DNA from: Bacteroidales bacterium
GTDB taxonomy: Bacteria > Bacteroidota > Bacteroidia > Bacteroidales > WRLA01
Assembly: GCA_028710155.1 (NCBI GenBank)
Contig: JAQUSR010000007.1
Location: 1 to 34,132, forward strand
DNA length: 34,132 bases
Direction: 5' to 3'
Shown here piece by piece: positions 10,038 to 19,845 of this stretch (position 1 is the stretch's first letter; each line of letters starts with the position of its first letter). Both the position numbers and the translations under genes were made by a program. The notes under the pieces were generated by a model. The model worked only from the letters and a program-made list of their open reading frames with translations. It had not been told where the DNA came from and made no database searches.

Positions 10038-11552
10038 ATGAAAAAATGGTTTATCGTAGTTTTATTAGCAGTCATCACCGTTGTTGGCTGCAAGAAAAAA
10101 GAACAAGACTCGCCTCAACAAGAGCCAACCTTTACTGATTTGATGATTGGAACATGGATCAATACACAAGTTGATCATATACAAGTGCCCACCAATCAAC
10201 AATTTTGTATGCAATTAACACCGTCCTATACACAAAAATATGCACAAGGCTATTCGTTGCTCAATAATGAAAGCCAATGGATGGAAAGTGACGATTATTC
10301 ATATTCAATTCAAGATAAAACAATTGTTATTGATGGGAAAAACGCGTTGGAGGCGACGACACATCTAGAAATGGAGGTGAGCCAAGTGGATGCTAATACG
10401 TTAGTATATACTGTTAAACAATTGATTATTAACGATGAAGTTATTTCAGATGAGCATGTTTATACCTGCCAAAAAACAACATTGAGCTATCATAGCGACA
10501 TTTTGGGTGTTTGGTATGGCAAAGATGTTACGGAAGGCTCGACAGATACTACCTATAAGTATTGGGAATACTTGTCGAATGGTTCTTTCAAATATTATTA
10601 TTTCGATGCTGCTTCAAATCTTTGGATTTGTAAAGAAGACAATAACGGACATTATTTCTTATACGGAAATTTATTAGCCACCAATTTTACAAACAATCTT
10701 CAAACACAAGAAGAGGGCGTTATGTATGAATGTTGGAATATTTCAATTGTTGATGGCAAAATGGAATGGACGGCGTTACGAGAAAACAACACTACTTCAA
10801 AATTTATGATGGAAAAGGTGGATCAACCACCGGTAACTGACTATTCATCGATGATTCTCGGAACATGGATCAATACCGAAATTGATGGAAATGTCGGTTT
10901 GACCGATCAATCCTTTATGCTCAAATTTGATGCATCGTTGATGGAAACCTACGCGCAAGGATATACGTTTGAAGGCGACAACCAATTGTGGAAAGAAAGC
11001 AATAATTACATCTATGCTGTTGATAAAAATATCATTACCATCAACGGAATTGATGCCCTTGGTCAAAGTTCATTTATTGAATTAAACATAAGTAATATCC
11101 AAAATGGAATGATGACTTATACGGTTCAAAAATTGGAAATCAACGGAACAGCTATCACCGACAACAAAACCTATGTTTTTCGTCAAGAAACAGCCAACCA
11201 TCAAGATGCGATCAAAGGGGTTTGGAAGGGACACGAAACCACACCGGGGGTAACGCAAACGCATGATTATTATTGGGAATATCTCGCTAACGGTCTATAT
11301 AATTTCTACTATTTTGATGAAAACACAGGTCATTATGTATTGAAAGTCGATAATGCGGGCACCTTTTTTTTATATGGAAGTTTTTTGGCGATGAATTGCA
11401 TCAATCCCTATTTCTCCAATTTTATAGGAACCGATTATGAATGTTGGAATATTGATATTCAACAAAATTCTATGTCGTGGACCGGCAAAAAAGAGCAAAG
11501 TGATGTTTCGTTTTCTTTTGAAAAAGTGCCTAATCCGCCCACAGTTAGATAA
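10038..11552 (+). CDS. Lipoprotein with tandemly duplicated lipocalin-like units, unknown function
   Basis: Lipoprotein signal MKKWFIVVLLAVITVVGCKKKE; repeated GTWINT...YAQGY...ITIDG.., G(V)W.G...YWEYL.NG...YYFD...FLYG..LA.N....YECWNI blocks. Confidence 0.75.
   Translation: MKKWFIVVLLAVITVVGCKKKEQDSPQQEPTFTDLMIGTWINTQVDHIQVPTNQQFCMQLTPSYTQKYAQGYSLLNNESQWMESDDYSYSIQDKTIVIDGKNALEATTHLEMEVSQVDANTLVYTVKQLIINDEVISDEHVYTCQKTTLSYHSDILGVWYGKDVTEGSTDTTYKYWEYLSNGSFKYYYFDAASNLWICKEDNNGHYFLYGNLLATNFTNNLQTQEEGVMYECWNISIVDGKMEWTALRENNTTSKFMMEKVDQPPVTDYSSMILGTWINTEIDGNVGLTDQSFMLKFDASLMETYAQGYTFEGDNQLWKESNNYIYAVDKNIITINGIDALGQSSFIELNISNIQNGMMTYTVQKLEINGTAITDNKTYVFRQETANHQDAIKGVWKGHETTPGVTQTHDYYWEYLANGLYNFYYFDENTGHYVLKVDNAGTFFLYGSFLAMNCINPYFSNFIGTDYECWNIDIQQNSMSWTGKKEQSDVSFSFEKVPNPPTVR
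10131..11546 (+). repeat. Internal duplication: repeat 1 ~10131-10830, repeat 2 ~10833-11546
   Basis: Whole-length protein similarity between halves; 17-nt exact match ggaacatggatcaatac at 10149-10165 and 10860-10876. Confidence 0.85.
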
Positions 11553-11576
11553 TCCAACATCTCTCTTTATTTCAAT

Positions 11577-11614
11577 AAGACATATCGTTAGAACGGTATG
11601 TCTTATGTTTTTTT
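11577..11614 (+). terminator. Rho-independent terminator after the duplicated lipoprotein
   Basis: AAGACATAtCG ttagaa CGgTATGTCTT stem followed by a T tract. Confidence 0.7.
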
Positions 11615-11671
11615 AATATTTCTATATCAAAAAAAATTGTTCCTTTGCCCCCATTATTTTTTTATTAAATT

Positions 11672-13846
11672 ATGTTGAAAATGAAAAAGTTATTTATTGC
11701 TTTTTTTCTATTAACCACTTGGAGCATCTTTGCTCAAACAACCAATTCTGCTATTTGTCCGTTGACGCATCAAATGTCACAGGAAGAGCAAGCACACAAA
11801 AATGAAATCGGAAAAAATCGTGTTATCACCGAACCGCCAACAGCACCAATTATTAATATAGCCGAATTTCAGCCCTCACAAGGAGTCGTTATTCGTTATT
11901 CGTTTGGCATTCCCATGAGTTTGATTGCAGCCATGTCGCAAGTGGTAACCGTTACAACTGTCGTAAATTCAGCATCTGCGCAAAATATAGTTACAAATCA
12001 ATATCAAAATTCCGGCGTGAATATGAACAACATCGATTTTTTGATCGCTCCCACCGATAGCTATTGGACACGAGACTACGGTCCATGGTTTATCATTGAT
12101 GGCAACGGAGAGTTTGGTATTGTAGATTTTGTTTATAATCGTCCTCGACCTAATGACGATAATTTTGCCTCTCAAATTGCAGAACATTTAGACGTTAATC
12201 TTTTTGGAATGAATATGCAACACACCGGTGGTAATTATATGACAGACGGCTATGGCACATCGGCTTCTACAACATTGACTATCAGTGAAAATGGAAGCAA
12301 TCCCAACGATTTGCAACAAATGGCATCCGATTATTTGGGCATCAACACATATCATTTTATTGAAGATCCGTTAGGCGATTATATCGAACATATTGATTGC
12401 TGGGGAAAGTTTTTAGCTGTTGATAAAGTAATGATTGGTCAAGTGGCAGAATCCGATCCGCGCTATCAAGATTATGAAGACGTTGCTAATTTCTTTGCCA
12501 ATACTTCCACCTCATGGGGCAACAACTATAGGGTTTTTCGGGTGTATACTCCCGGTGGCTCGTATGATCAAACCACACCTTATACCAACTCGCTCATTTT
12601 AAATGACCATGTATTTGTTCCACAAACCGGTAACGAGTGGGACGACGAAGCGATCGCCTCTTATCAGGCTGCCATGCCGGGTTATACCATTGTTCCGGTT
12701 CAACAAGATAATTATACACCATGGGAAAATACCGATGCTTTACATTGCCGCACGCACGAAGTTGCCGATTTAGGTATGTTACTGATACGCCATTATCCTA
12801 TTTATGGTGAACAACTTGCCGGTTCTGATTTTATCATTAACGCAGAAATTACACCTTTTAGCGGACAATCATTGATAGCTGATTCGGTGTTGGTGTATTA
12901 TCGTATCAATGATGGAGAATGGATGTCGGTGCCAATGGCTCAACAATGCGGTTCCGCCTATCATGGAGTGATTTCCAACCTTCCCGAAGGCAGTAAAGTC
13001 GATTATTATATCTTTGCAAAAGATCAATCGGGTCGCCGCGAAATGCACCCTTATATCGGACCTTACGATCCGCATACTTTTACCATCAAAACCAACGATT
13101 GTCCGATACCCGAAAATTTTTCGGCAACACCTAATGCCAACACTATTCAATTGGCATGGAATGCAGCAGAAGGAGTTACAATCTATTCCATCTACAAAAA
13201 CAATGTGCTGGTTAATACCACCTCCGACACCTCTTGGATAGACGAAAATCCTTCGTTCACAATTCCTAATTGCTATAAATTGAATGCCAATTGTCCTACA
13301 GGAGCTTCCAATTATACCGAACTGATTTGTATTGAGATGATAGATTCAACATGTTATACAACGACTGCTTTAACGGGTGCTTTAATCGAGAATAATTCGC
13401 AAGTGCAATTAATTTGGAATAAAGTAGACGAAGCGGTTTCATATACAATTTACAAAAACGATGTCGAATTAATGGACCAAATAACAGATACGACATATCA
13501 AGAGGCTTATCAAAATCAAGAAAATTGCTATACAGTGATGACGGTTTGCGATTTGGGCAACTCAGAAATGTCCAACGAATATTGTTCACCGATCATATCG
13601 TTCATTGATGAATGGGACAATGACTTCAAAATTTATCCCAATCCGGTCTGCGATCAATTAACCATCGAATCACAAGAAAATATTGATCGTTTGATCATTA
13701 GCAATATGACGGGACAAATTGTTTATTCTGCTATTGATTTGCCAAAAACGGCTACCATTTCCATAGCACATCTTCCTAAGGGCATCTATTTGATCCGGAT
13801 AAATAATATGCATCAATCCATCACACGAAAAGTGATTTTTAGATAA
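11672..13846 (+). CDS. Secreted Porphyromonas-type peptidylarginine deiminase (PPAD/agmatine deiminase family) with Ig-like, two fn3-like and T9SS sorting domains
   Basis: Signal peptide MKKLFIAFFLLTTWSIFAQ; YWTRDYGPW, YNRPRP, EHIDCWGKFLAVDKV, PQTGNEWDDEA, ALHCRTHEVADLG; C-term FKIYPNPVCDQLTIES...LPKGIYLIRI. Start may be 11681. Confidence 0.88.
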   Translation: MLKMKKLFIAFFLLTTWSIFAQTTNSAICPLTHQMSQEEQAHKNEIGKNRVITEPPTAPIINIAEFQPSQGVVIRYSFGIPMSLIAAMSQVVTVTTVVNSASAQNIVTNQYQNSGVNMNNIDFLIAPTDSYWTRDYGPWFIIDGNGEFGIVDFVYNRPRPNDDNFASQIAEHLDVNLFGMNMQHTGGNYMTDGYGTSASTTLTISENGSNPNDLQQMASDYLGINTYHFIEDPLGDYIEHIDCWGKFLAVDKVMIGQVAESDPRYQDYEDVANFFANTSTSWGNNYRVFRVYTPGGSYDQTTPYTNSLILNDHVFVPQTGNEWDDEAIASYQAAMPGYTIVPVQQDNYTPWENTDALHCRTHEVADLGMLLIRHYPIYGEQLAGSDFIINAEITPFSGQSLIADSVLVYYRINDGEWMSVPMAQQCGSAYHGVISNLPEGSKVDYYIFAKDQSGRREMHPYIGPYDPHTFTIKTNDCPIPENFSATPNANTIQLAWNAAEGVTIYSIYKNNVLVNTTSDTSWIDENPSFTIPNCYKLNANCPTGASNYTELICIEMIDSTCYTTTALTGALIENNSQVQLIWNKVDEAVSYTIYKNDVELMDQITDTTYQEAYQNQENCYTVMTVCDLGNSEMSNEYCSPIISFIDEWDNDFKIYPNPVCDQLTIESQENIDRLIISNMTGQIVYSAIDLPKTATISIAHLPKGIYLIRINNMHQSITRKVIFR
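13606..13843 (+). other. T9SS type A sorting domain of the PPAD-like protein
   Basis: DEWDNDFKIYPNPVCDQL...NMTGQIVYSAI...LPKGIYLIRINN. Confidence 0.85.
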
Positions 13847-13850
13847 TACG

Positions 13851-14516
13851 ATGAACGGATCTTTGGTTTTAAATTTTTTGAATCAAATTGTTAGAAATAA
13901 CAATCGCGAATGGTTTCATGCCCATCACGATGAGTATGTGGCAGCAAAAACTGAAGTAGAACAATTGATTCGGTCTATCGAATCGGATATGATAATGCTT
14001 GATGCTGATTTAAATGGTTATACAGATCCCAAAACCTCATTGTTTCGGCTATTTCGCGATATTCGATTTAGCGCCGATAAAATTCCTTACAAAGATCATT
14101 TTGGAATTTTCTTCGCCAAAGGAGGAAGAAAAGTGCATTATCCGGGATATTATATCCATATTCAACCCGATCATTCGTTGCTCAGCGGCGGGGTTTGGTT
14201 GCCGGAACCCGATAAGTTGAAAATGATTCGTCAAGAAATACTATATAATCCAATAACGTTAGAAAATTTATTGAATAACGCCGACTTTCAGAAATACTAT
14301 TCCGGCGTAGATGACGACTATTTGTTGTCACGGATCCCCGCCGGATTTCCGAAAGATTTTCAATATGAAAAATATCTGCGTACAAAAAGTTTTACCTTTT
14401 CAACAGCAATTTCCAATGAAATGATTTGTTCAGAACAATTTCCTGAAGAAATCATCAGACGGTTTAATGCGATTCAACCGATGGTGAATTTTTTGAAAAT
14501 GGCAATGGAAAATTAA
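13851..14516 (+). CDS. DUF2461 family protein
   Basis: VLNFLNQIVRNNNREWFHAHHDEY, SLFRLFRDIRFSADKIPYKDHFGIFFAKGG, HPG-like YPGYYIHIQPDHSLLSGGVWLPEP. Confidence 0.88.
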   Translation: MNGSLVLNFLNQIVRNNNREWFHAHHDEYVAAKTEVEQLIRSIESDMIMLDADLNGYTDPKTSLFRLFRDIRFSADKIPYKDHFGIFFAKGGRKVHYPGYYIHIQPDHSLLSGGVWLPEPDKLKMIRQEILYNPITLENLLNNADFQKYYSGVDDDYLLSRIPAGFPKDFQYEKYLRTKSFTFSTAISNEMICSEQFPEEIIRRFNAIQPMVNFLKMAMEN

Positions 14517-15571
14517 CCATTCAACGATAATAAAAACGCCATCGTATCTACACCATCGGCATAATCCCACAAATCGGGCTGCTGTGCTTTGCCGAAAGCA
14601 ACGGCGTCAAACATCGCTGTATCGTGACTTACTACGCATTGTAGCAGATGGCGATGTTCGGCTAATAGTTGCTGAATGTCAGTAGTTTTCTCATACGGTT
14701 CGTAATATAAAACCGCAATCGGGGCAGAAAAACCGCCGGCTTTTTTCAACAAAAGAAAGCCGTTATCCAAATGCACTTCATTGTTTACCAAATAGATGGT
14801 TTTTTGATAGGTATAGTTATGAAAATATTTGAGATTGTTGTTAACGGTTTTTTGTGATTCCCATAGTTGAAGCATTTTAGTCAAATCAAAGTCTTGTGGA
14901 ATAAAAAGTTTGCTCACATTGCGACATCCCAAACCATAATATCGAAAAACATCGTCCGCCAAAGCCACTATTTCTTCATCGGTTTCGTTGCCTTGCAAAA
15001 CGGCAACCGAATTGCGATGAGCGCGGATAATATGAGGATATTTTCCGAAATAACTGTCAAAATAGCGAGCCGAGTTGTCGCTGCCGGTGGCAATGTAAGC
15101 ATTGCAGTTTTTCATTAAACTATCTGTAAAGGTGATGTTTTCAGAAAAATTTGGTTCAATTTCCATCAGCAATTGTGCCAACGTTGTGGTAAGACGGGCG
15201 TCGCCGGAAGCCGTTTTTGCCAACAGACGATGTCCGCTGATTAAAACGCACAACAAATCGTGAAAACCTACCAAAGGAATGTTGCCTGCCATCACCACGC
15301 CGATAGTTTTCGGGCTGCTGTTGTCGGGAAAAGTATAGGGCTGCAACCATTGTTGAAAATTGCTTTCCGTCAAGGAGTTGCCGATAGATTGAAAGGCAAA
15401 ACGAACATTTTCAGGAGTAAACCACGGATTGTCGTAAACAGCTGTTTGTATCAAATGTTGCAACGTTGATGAGTTGTTCCATGTTGAAGGTTGGTCAGCA
15501 GCGATGTTGCGCAAAGCGATTCCCAATTGCACAAACGCATCTATTCTTTGATGAAGAGAAAGTTGAGACAT
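14513..15571 (-). CDS. LuxC-like acyl-CoA reductase family protein
   Basis: GVVMAGNIPLVGFHDLLCVLISGHRLLAKTASGDARL, GRNVSKLF-like GCRNVSKLFIP; start at MSQLSLHQR. Confidence 0.8.
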   Translation of the reverse strand: MSQLSLHQRIDAFVQLGIALRNIAADQPSTWNNSSTLQHLIQTAVYDNPWFTPENVRFAFQSIGNSLTESNFQQWLQPYTFPDNSSPKTIGVVMAGNIPLVGFHDLLCVLISGHRLLAKTASGDARLTTTLAQLLMEIEPNFSENITFTDSLMKNCNAYIATGSDNSARYFDSYFGKYPHIIRAHRNSVAVLQGNETDEEIVALADDVFRYYGLGCRNVSKLFIPQDFDLTKMLQLWESQKTVNNNLKYFHNYTYQKTIYLVNNEVHLDNGFLLLKKAGGFSAPIAVLYYEPYEKTTDIQQLLAEHRHLLQCVVSHDTAMFDAVAFGKAQQPDLWDYADGVDTMAFLLSLNG

Positions 15572-15630
15572 ATCAATTAAAAATGAATAACGACACGAAG
15601 CGAGTGTCAACGTGTCGTTATCGAAAAGAT

Positions 15631-16824
15631 TTAGTTATTTTTCAAAGCTTGAGCCATCGATTTGCCCAATGCTCTAAGACGTTCAATATCTTCTTCTTTA
15701 GCGGCGTGTTTTACTTCGACTGAAGGAGCCACCAACTGCCATTTGATGTTGTTGGAAAATTCTTCCAAAGTGCGAACGCCGCCACCGCTCCAGCTCATGC
15801 CGCCAAAGATACCGAATAGGTGATTTTTAGGCATAATATGTTCCAACTCTCGAATTAAAGCGCGCATGGGGGTAAAAATGCCGCCGTTGTAAGCACTAGA
15901 ACCGAAAATGACACCGCGATATCGCCACAACTCGCTGATAATGTATGAAGAATGTGTTTTTGAAGCATCGAAGACACGAATATTTTTGATGCCCTCCTCG
16001 GCAATGCTGCGAGCAATGATGTCTGCCATACGTGCGGTGTTGCCATAAAGCGAACCATAAACGATGATCACACCGTCTTCGGTTTCGCATTTACTCCATT
16101 TGTCGTATTTATCAATTACATAGCCGATATTGGAACGCCAAATGGGACCGTGCGAAGGGGCAATTTGTTGAATGTTTAATCCGCCCAATTTAGCCAATGC
16201 TTTTTGAACTTGCATGCCGTATTTTCCGACAATGTTGGAATAGTAACGCCGCATTTCGGTTTCAAAAAAGTCGATATTGACTTCATCGTCGAAGATGCCG
16301 CCGTCTAAAGTGCCGAAACTGCCGAAAGAGTCGTTTGAGAAGAGAATTTTTTCAGAGGTTTCATAAGTAACCATTGATTCAGGCCAATGCACCATCGGAA
16401 CGGTAAAAAATTGCAAAGTATGTTGTCCGAGCGACAAGGTGCCGCCCTCTTCTGCAACGATTTTCTTTTCGTTGATGTCGTAAAAGCCTTCAATCATCGG
16501 AAAAGTTTTGGCATTGCCAACAACTGTGATGTCGGGATATTCGCGCAAGATGGCACGGATAGAACCGCTGTGGTCGGGCTCAGCATGATTGACAATCAGA
16601 TAATCGGGATGACGGTCGCCGATGATGGCTTTGATATTGTCGAGAAACGAGTCGATGAATCCGGCTTCGACTGTATCGATGAGGGCAATTTTTTCATCTA
16701 CAACCACATACGAGTTATAGGCAACGCCAAATGGTAGAGGCCAGTAGTTTTCAAATCTTTCGGTGCGGCGGTCGTTGACACCTACCCAAAAAATGTCTTT
16801 TGTAAGGTTGATTTTTGGTAACAT
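15631..16824 (-). CDS. Flavodiiron protein / FprA family A-type flavoprotein
   Basis: Metallo-beta-lactamase motif NHAEPDHSGSI, WPESMVTY, SNDSFGSFG, flavodoxin motif YGSLYGNTARMAD. Confidence 0.93.
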   Translation of the reverse strand: MLPKINLTKDIFWVGVNDRRTERFENYWPLPFGVAYNSYVVVDEKIALIDTVEAGFIDSFLDNIKAIIGDRHPDYLIVNHAEPDHSGSIRAILREYPDITVVGNAKTFPMIEGFYDINEKKIVAEEGGTLSLGQHTLQFFTVPMVHWPESMVTYETSEKILFSNDSFGSFGTLDGGIFDDEVNIDFFETEMRRYYSNIVGKYGMQVQKALAKLGGLNIQQIAPSHGPIWRSNIGYVIDKYDKWSKCETEDGVIIVYGSLYGNTARMADIIARSIAEEGIKNIRVFDASKTHSSYIISELWRYRGVIFGSSAYNGGIFTPMRALIRELEHIMPKNHLFGIFGGMSWSGGGVRTLEEFSNNIKWQLVAPSVEVKHAAKEEDIERLRALGKSMAQALKNN

Positions 16825-16922
16825 ATTATTTTAAATTTACTTGATTATTATAATTTTGTAGGAGTTTTCCACGGAAAAAAAGGATATTGTCTTTTCGGTA
16901 TATTTTCAAACAAAAATCATGA

Positions 16923-17924
16923 CTAATACTCCCATAGAATCAAATTTTTAAAACCATCGGTTTGCCATGTTTTCAAATCACCTTGATCGTCAGAATAGAT
17001 TAAAAACACTTGCAATTGTGCATATTGTTTCAAAAATTCAATAACTTTATCGGTACCCATCACCATAAAAGCAGTGGCAAAAGCATCAGCGACGGCGCAT
17101 TTTTCACAAATAACAGTGGCACTTAAAAGGGTATGGCGAACAGGATAACCCGTCGCAGGATCAATGGTATGCGAATAGCGAATGCCGTCTTTTTCGTAAT
17201 ATTTTCGATAGCTTCCCGATGTGGCAATGGCTTTGTTGGAGAGATTAAGCGTCAGTTTTAATTCGCGTTCGGAAACGGCAGTTTTTGACGGTTTTTCTAA
17301 TCCCACCACCCAATTCGAACCATCCGGTTTTTGTCCATAAGCAAAAATTTCGCCGCCAATATCAATGAGTAATGAACGAATGCCTTTGTTTTGCATTTTT
17401 TGTGCTAACAAATCCACCGAGAAACCTTTGGCTACAGCGTTAAAATCTAATTTAGTTTCGGGAAATTGTTTGTGAATAACATTATCACTATCAATAGAAA
17501 CATATTGGAATCCAACATATTGTAGTAATGAATCGATGATAATTTGTGATGGTTTGATACTATCGAAGGCTCCAAATCCCCAAGCGTTAACAAGATTGCC
17601 AATAGTGCAATCTAAAGCCCCGTTAGTGATTTTGGATACATCTTGTGCCGTTCTGAAAAGGCGTTTAAACGGTGTTGAAACGGTGGTTAACTCGTTGTTG
17701 TTAATTTTTGAAATCATGGAATTGGGATTCCATAAAGAGGCAAGAGCATCAAATTCAACAAAAAAAGAATCTATTTCGGCTTGCGAAAAAAGCGTGTCGG
17801 GAGCATAATAGGTAACTCTGTAATAAGTTCCTTGTGCCAAACCGTTAAAAGAAATTTTTTGCTCTTTGGTAGAGCAACCGGCTAATAGTAAGATGCCAAC
17901 CAAAAAATATAGCAACTTTTTCAT
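16923..17924 (-). CDS. apbE: FAD:protein FMN transferase (ApbE), lipoprotein
   Basis: MKKLLYFLVGILLLAGCSTKEQK lipobox; LDFNAVAKGFSVD, IDIGGEIFAYG, SGSYRKYYEKDGIRYSHTIDPATGYPV. Confidence 0.92.
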   Translation of the reverse strand: MKKLLYFLVGILLLAGCSTKEQKISFNGLAQGTYYRVTYYAPDTLFSQAEIDSFFVEFDALASLWNPNSMISKINNNELTTVSTPFKRLFRTAQDVSKITNGALDCTIGNLVNAWGFGAFDSIKPSQIIIDSLLQYVGFQYVSIDSDNVIHKQFPETKLDFNAVAKGFSVDLLAQKMQNKGIRSLLIDIGGEIFAYGQKPDGSNWVVGLEKPSKTAVSERELKLTLNLSNKAIATSGSYRKYYEKDGIRYSHTIDPATGYPVRHTLLSATVICEKCAVADAFATAFMVMGTDKVIEFLKQYAQLQVFLIYSDDQGDLKTWQTDGFKNLILWEY

Positions 17925-18221
17925 ACAAAACAACAGTAAATAATGTTCAAACAATGATGGGACAAAAGTAATATTTTTCATCAAAAGCATCAAAAAACAA
18001 TGTAGTTTAGATTTTGAAACGTTTTATAATACTCTTTTACCACTCGTCATTACTAATTGAATATTTTTCAATTGATTCAATCAATTAAACAGTTGAACTA
18101 ATAATAAATTAGATTTGCGGAAACAAAAACGTTTTTCAAAAAGAGCACTTTTTTTATCAAAAAATTGTACCTTAGTCCCACTTTTTTTAGTGAGAAAAAA
18201 TTAACATAACAAATTGATATT

Positions 18222-18836
18222 ATGCACATTGCAATTTCAGGTAATATTGGTTCAGGAAAAACTTCACTGACGAATCGTCTATCCAAACATTTTGGTTGGG
18301 AGCCTCAATTCGAGGACGTAGACACAAATCCTTATTTGTCAAGTTTTTATGATGACATGCAGCGTTGGTCATTCAATCTTCAAATCTATTTTTTAAATTC
18401 TCGGTTTCGTCAAATTGTAAAAATTCGCGAAAGTGGAAAATCGGTCATTCAAGATAGAACCATTTACGAAGATGCCTACATCTTTGCACCTAACTTGCAC
18501 GAAATGAACTTGATGACTACGCGTGATTTTGAAAATTATCGGTCATTGTTCGATTTGATGGCTTCGTTTATTCAACCACCCGATTTGCTGATTTACCTGA
18601 AAGCATCGGTGCCCACTTTGGTAAAACAAATTCAGCTGCGTGGTCGCGATTACGAAGAAGCCATTCGTTTGGATTATCTCAAATCACTCAACAAACGGTA
18701 CGACGAATGGATTCAAAGCTATAAACAAGGAAAATTGTTGGTAGTGGATGTCGATAATTTGGATTTTATCGAAAAACCGGAAGACTTGGGCGAAATTATC
18801 GACCGCGTGAATGCGGAGTTGAACGGTTTATTCTAA
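18222..18836 (+). CDS. Deoxynucleoside kinase
   Basis: P-loop ISGNIGSGKTSLTNRL, QDRTIYEDAYIFA, LIYLKASVPTL, RGRDYEEAI. Confidence 0.9.
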   Translation: MHIAISGNIGSGKTSLTNRLSKHFGWEPQFEDVDTNPYLSSFYDDMQRWSFNLQIYFLNSRFRQIVKIRESGKSVIQDRTIYEDAYIFAPNLHEMNLMTTRDFENYRSLFDLMASFIQPPDLLIYLKASVPTLVKQIQLRGRDYEEAIRLDYLKSLNKRYDEWIQSYKQGKLLVVDVDNLDFIEKPEDLGEIIDRVNAELNGLF

Positions 18837-18841
18837 GCATC

Positions 18842-19588
18842 ATGTCGCAATCTTCTATCATCGCTATCATTCCGGCACGGTTTGCCTCAACACGGTTCCC
18901 CGGAAAACCGCTTGTTCAAATTGACGGTAAAACTATGATTCAGCGGGTATATGAACGCACTATCTCGTGTCCGTTTCTACAAACCGCCATCGTTGCCACC
19001 GACTCACAACAGATTTTTGACCACGTTCAATCGTGGAACGGAAATGTGATGATGACCTCTGATCAACATCGTAGCGGCACCGAACGTTGTAGCGAAGTGA
19101 CACAAAAACTTTTATTACAACACATTGTTAATAAAGAAAGCATCATTATCAACGTTCAAGGAGACGAACCTTTTATCGATACTTCGCAAATTGAAACTGT
19201 GGCTCGTTTATTCGACAATCCGTCTGTAAAAATTGCCACTTTGCGAAAAAAAATTACGCGTAACGATGAATTAGAAAGCCCCAATGCCGTAAAAATTGTC
19301 TGTGATAAAAATGGAAAAGCGTTGTATTTCAGTCGTTTTTCAATTCCATTTATTCGCAATAAAGAGACACAAGGTATCGAACATTGGAAACATATCGGCA
19401 TTTACGGATATCGGGTAGCCACATTGTTACAATTGGTACAGCAGCAGCCTTCGATGTTGGAAACAGCAGAATCGTTAGAGCAATTGCGCTGGTTGGAAAA
19501 TGGCTATGAGATTTATAGCGGTATCACTACAGTTGAAAATGTGGCTATCGATACGCCAGAAGATTTATTGAAAATCAAACAATTATAA
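18842..19588 (+). CDS. kdsB: 3-deoxy-manno-octulosonate cytidylyltransferase
   Basis: IAIIPARFASTRFPGKPLVQIDGKTMIQRVYE, NVQGDEPFID, HIGIYGYR. Confidence 0.95.
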   Translation: MSQSSIIAIIPARFASTRFPGKPLVQIDGKTMIQRVYERTISCPFLQTAIVATDSQQIFDHVQSWNGNVMMTSDQHRSGTERCSEVTQKLLLQHIVNKESIIINVQGDEPFIDTSQIETVARLFDNPSVKIATLRKKITRNDELESPNAVKIVCDKNGKALYFSRFSIPFIRNKETQGIEHWKHIGIYGYRVATLLQLVQQQPSMLETAESLEQLRWLENGYEIYSGITTVENVAIDTPEDLLKIKQL

Positions 19589-19598
19589 AAAATTCACC

Positions 19599-19845
19599 AT
19601 GAGTTTTATTGGATACATCATTATTGGAGCCGTCGCAGGATGGTTAGCCGGAAAAATTATGAAAGGCCGTGGCTTTGGCTTGTTGGTGAATTTATTGGTG
19701 GGAATTGTAGGCGGTGTTTTGGGCGGTTGGATTTTTGGGCTATTCGGACTTTCTACAGACAGAATAATCGGCAACTTGATTATGGCTGTTGTGGGGGGCC
19801 GTGGTGTTTCTATTTCTGCTTTCGCTATTGAAAAAGAAAAACTAA
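19599..19845 (+). CDS. GlsB/YeaQ/YmgE family membrane protein, disrupted by an apparent +1 frameshift in a G6 run at 19793-19798
   Basis: MSFIGYIIIGAVAGWLAGKIMKGRGFGLLVNLLVGIVGGVLGGWIFGLFGL...LIMAVVG; removing one G gives ...VVGAVVFLFLLSLLKKKN-stop at 19843-19845. Confidence 0.85.
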
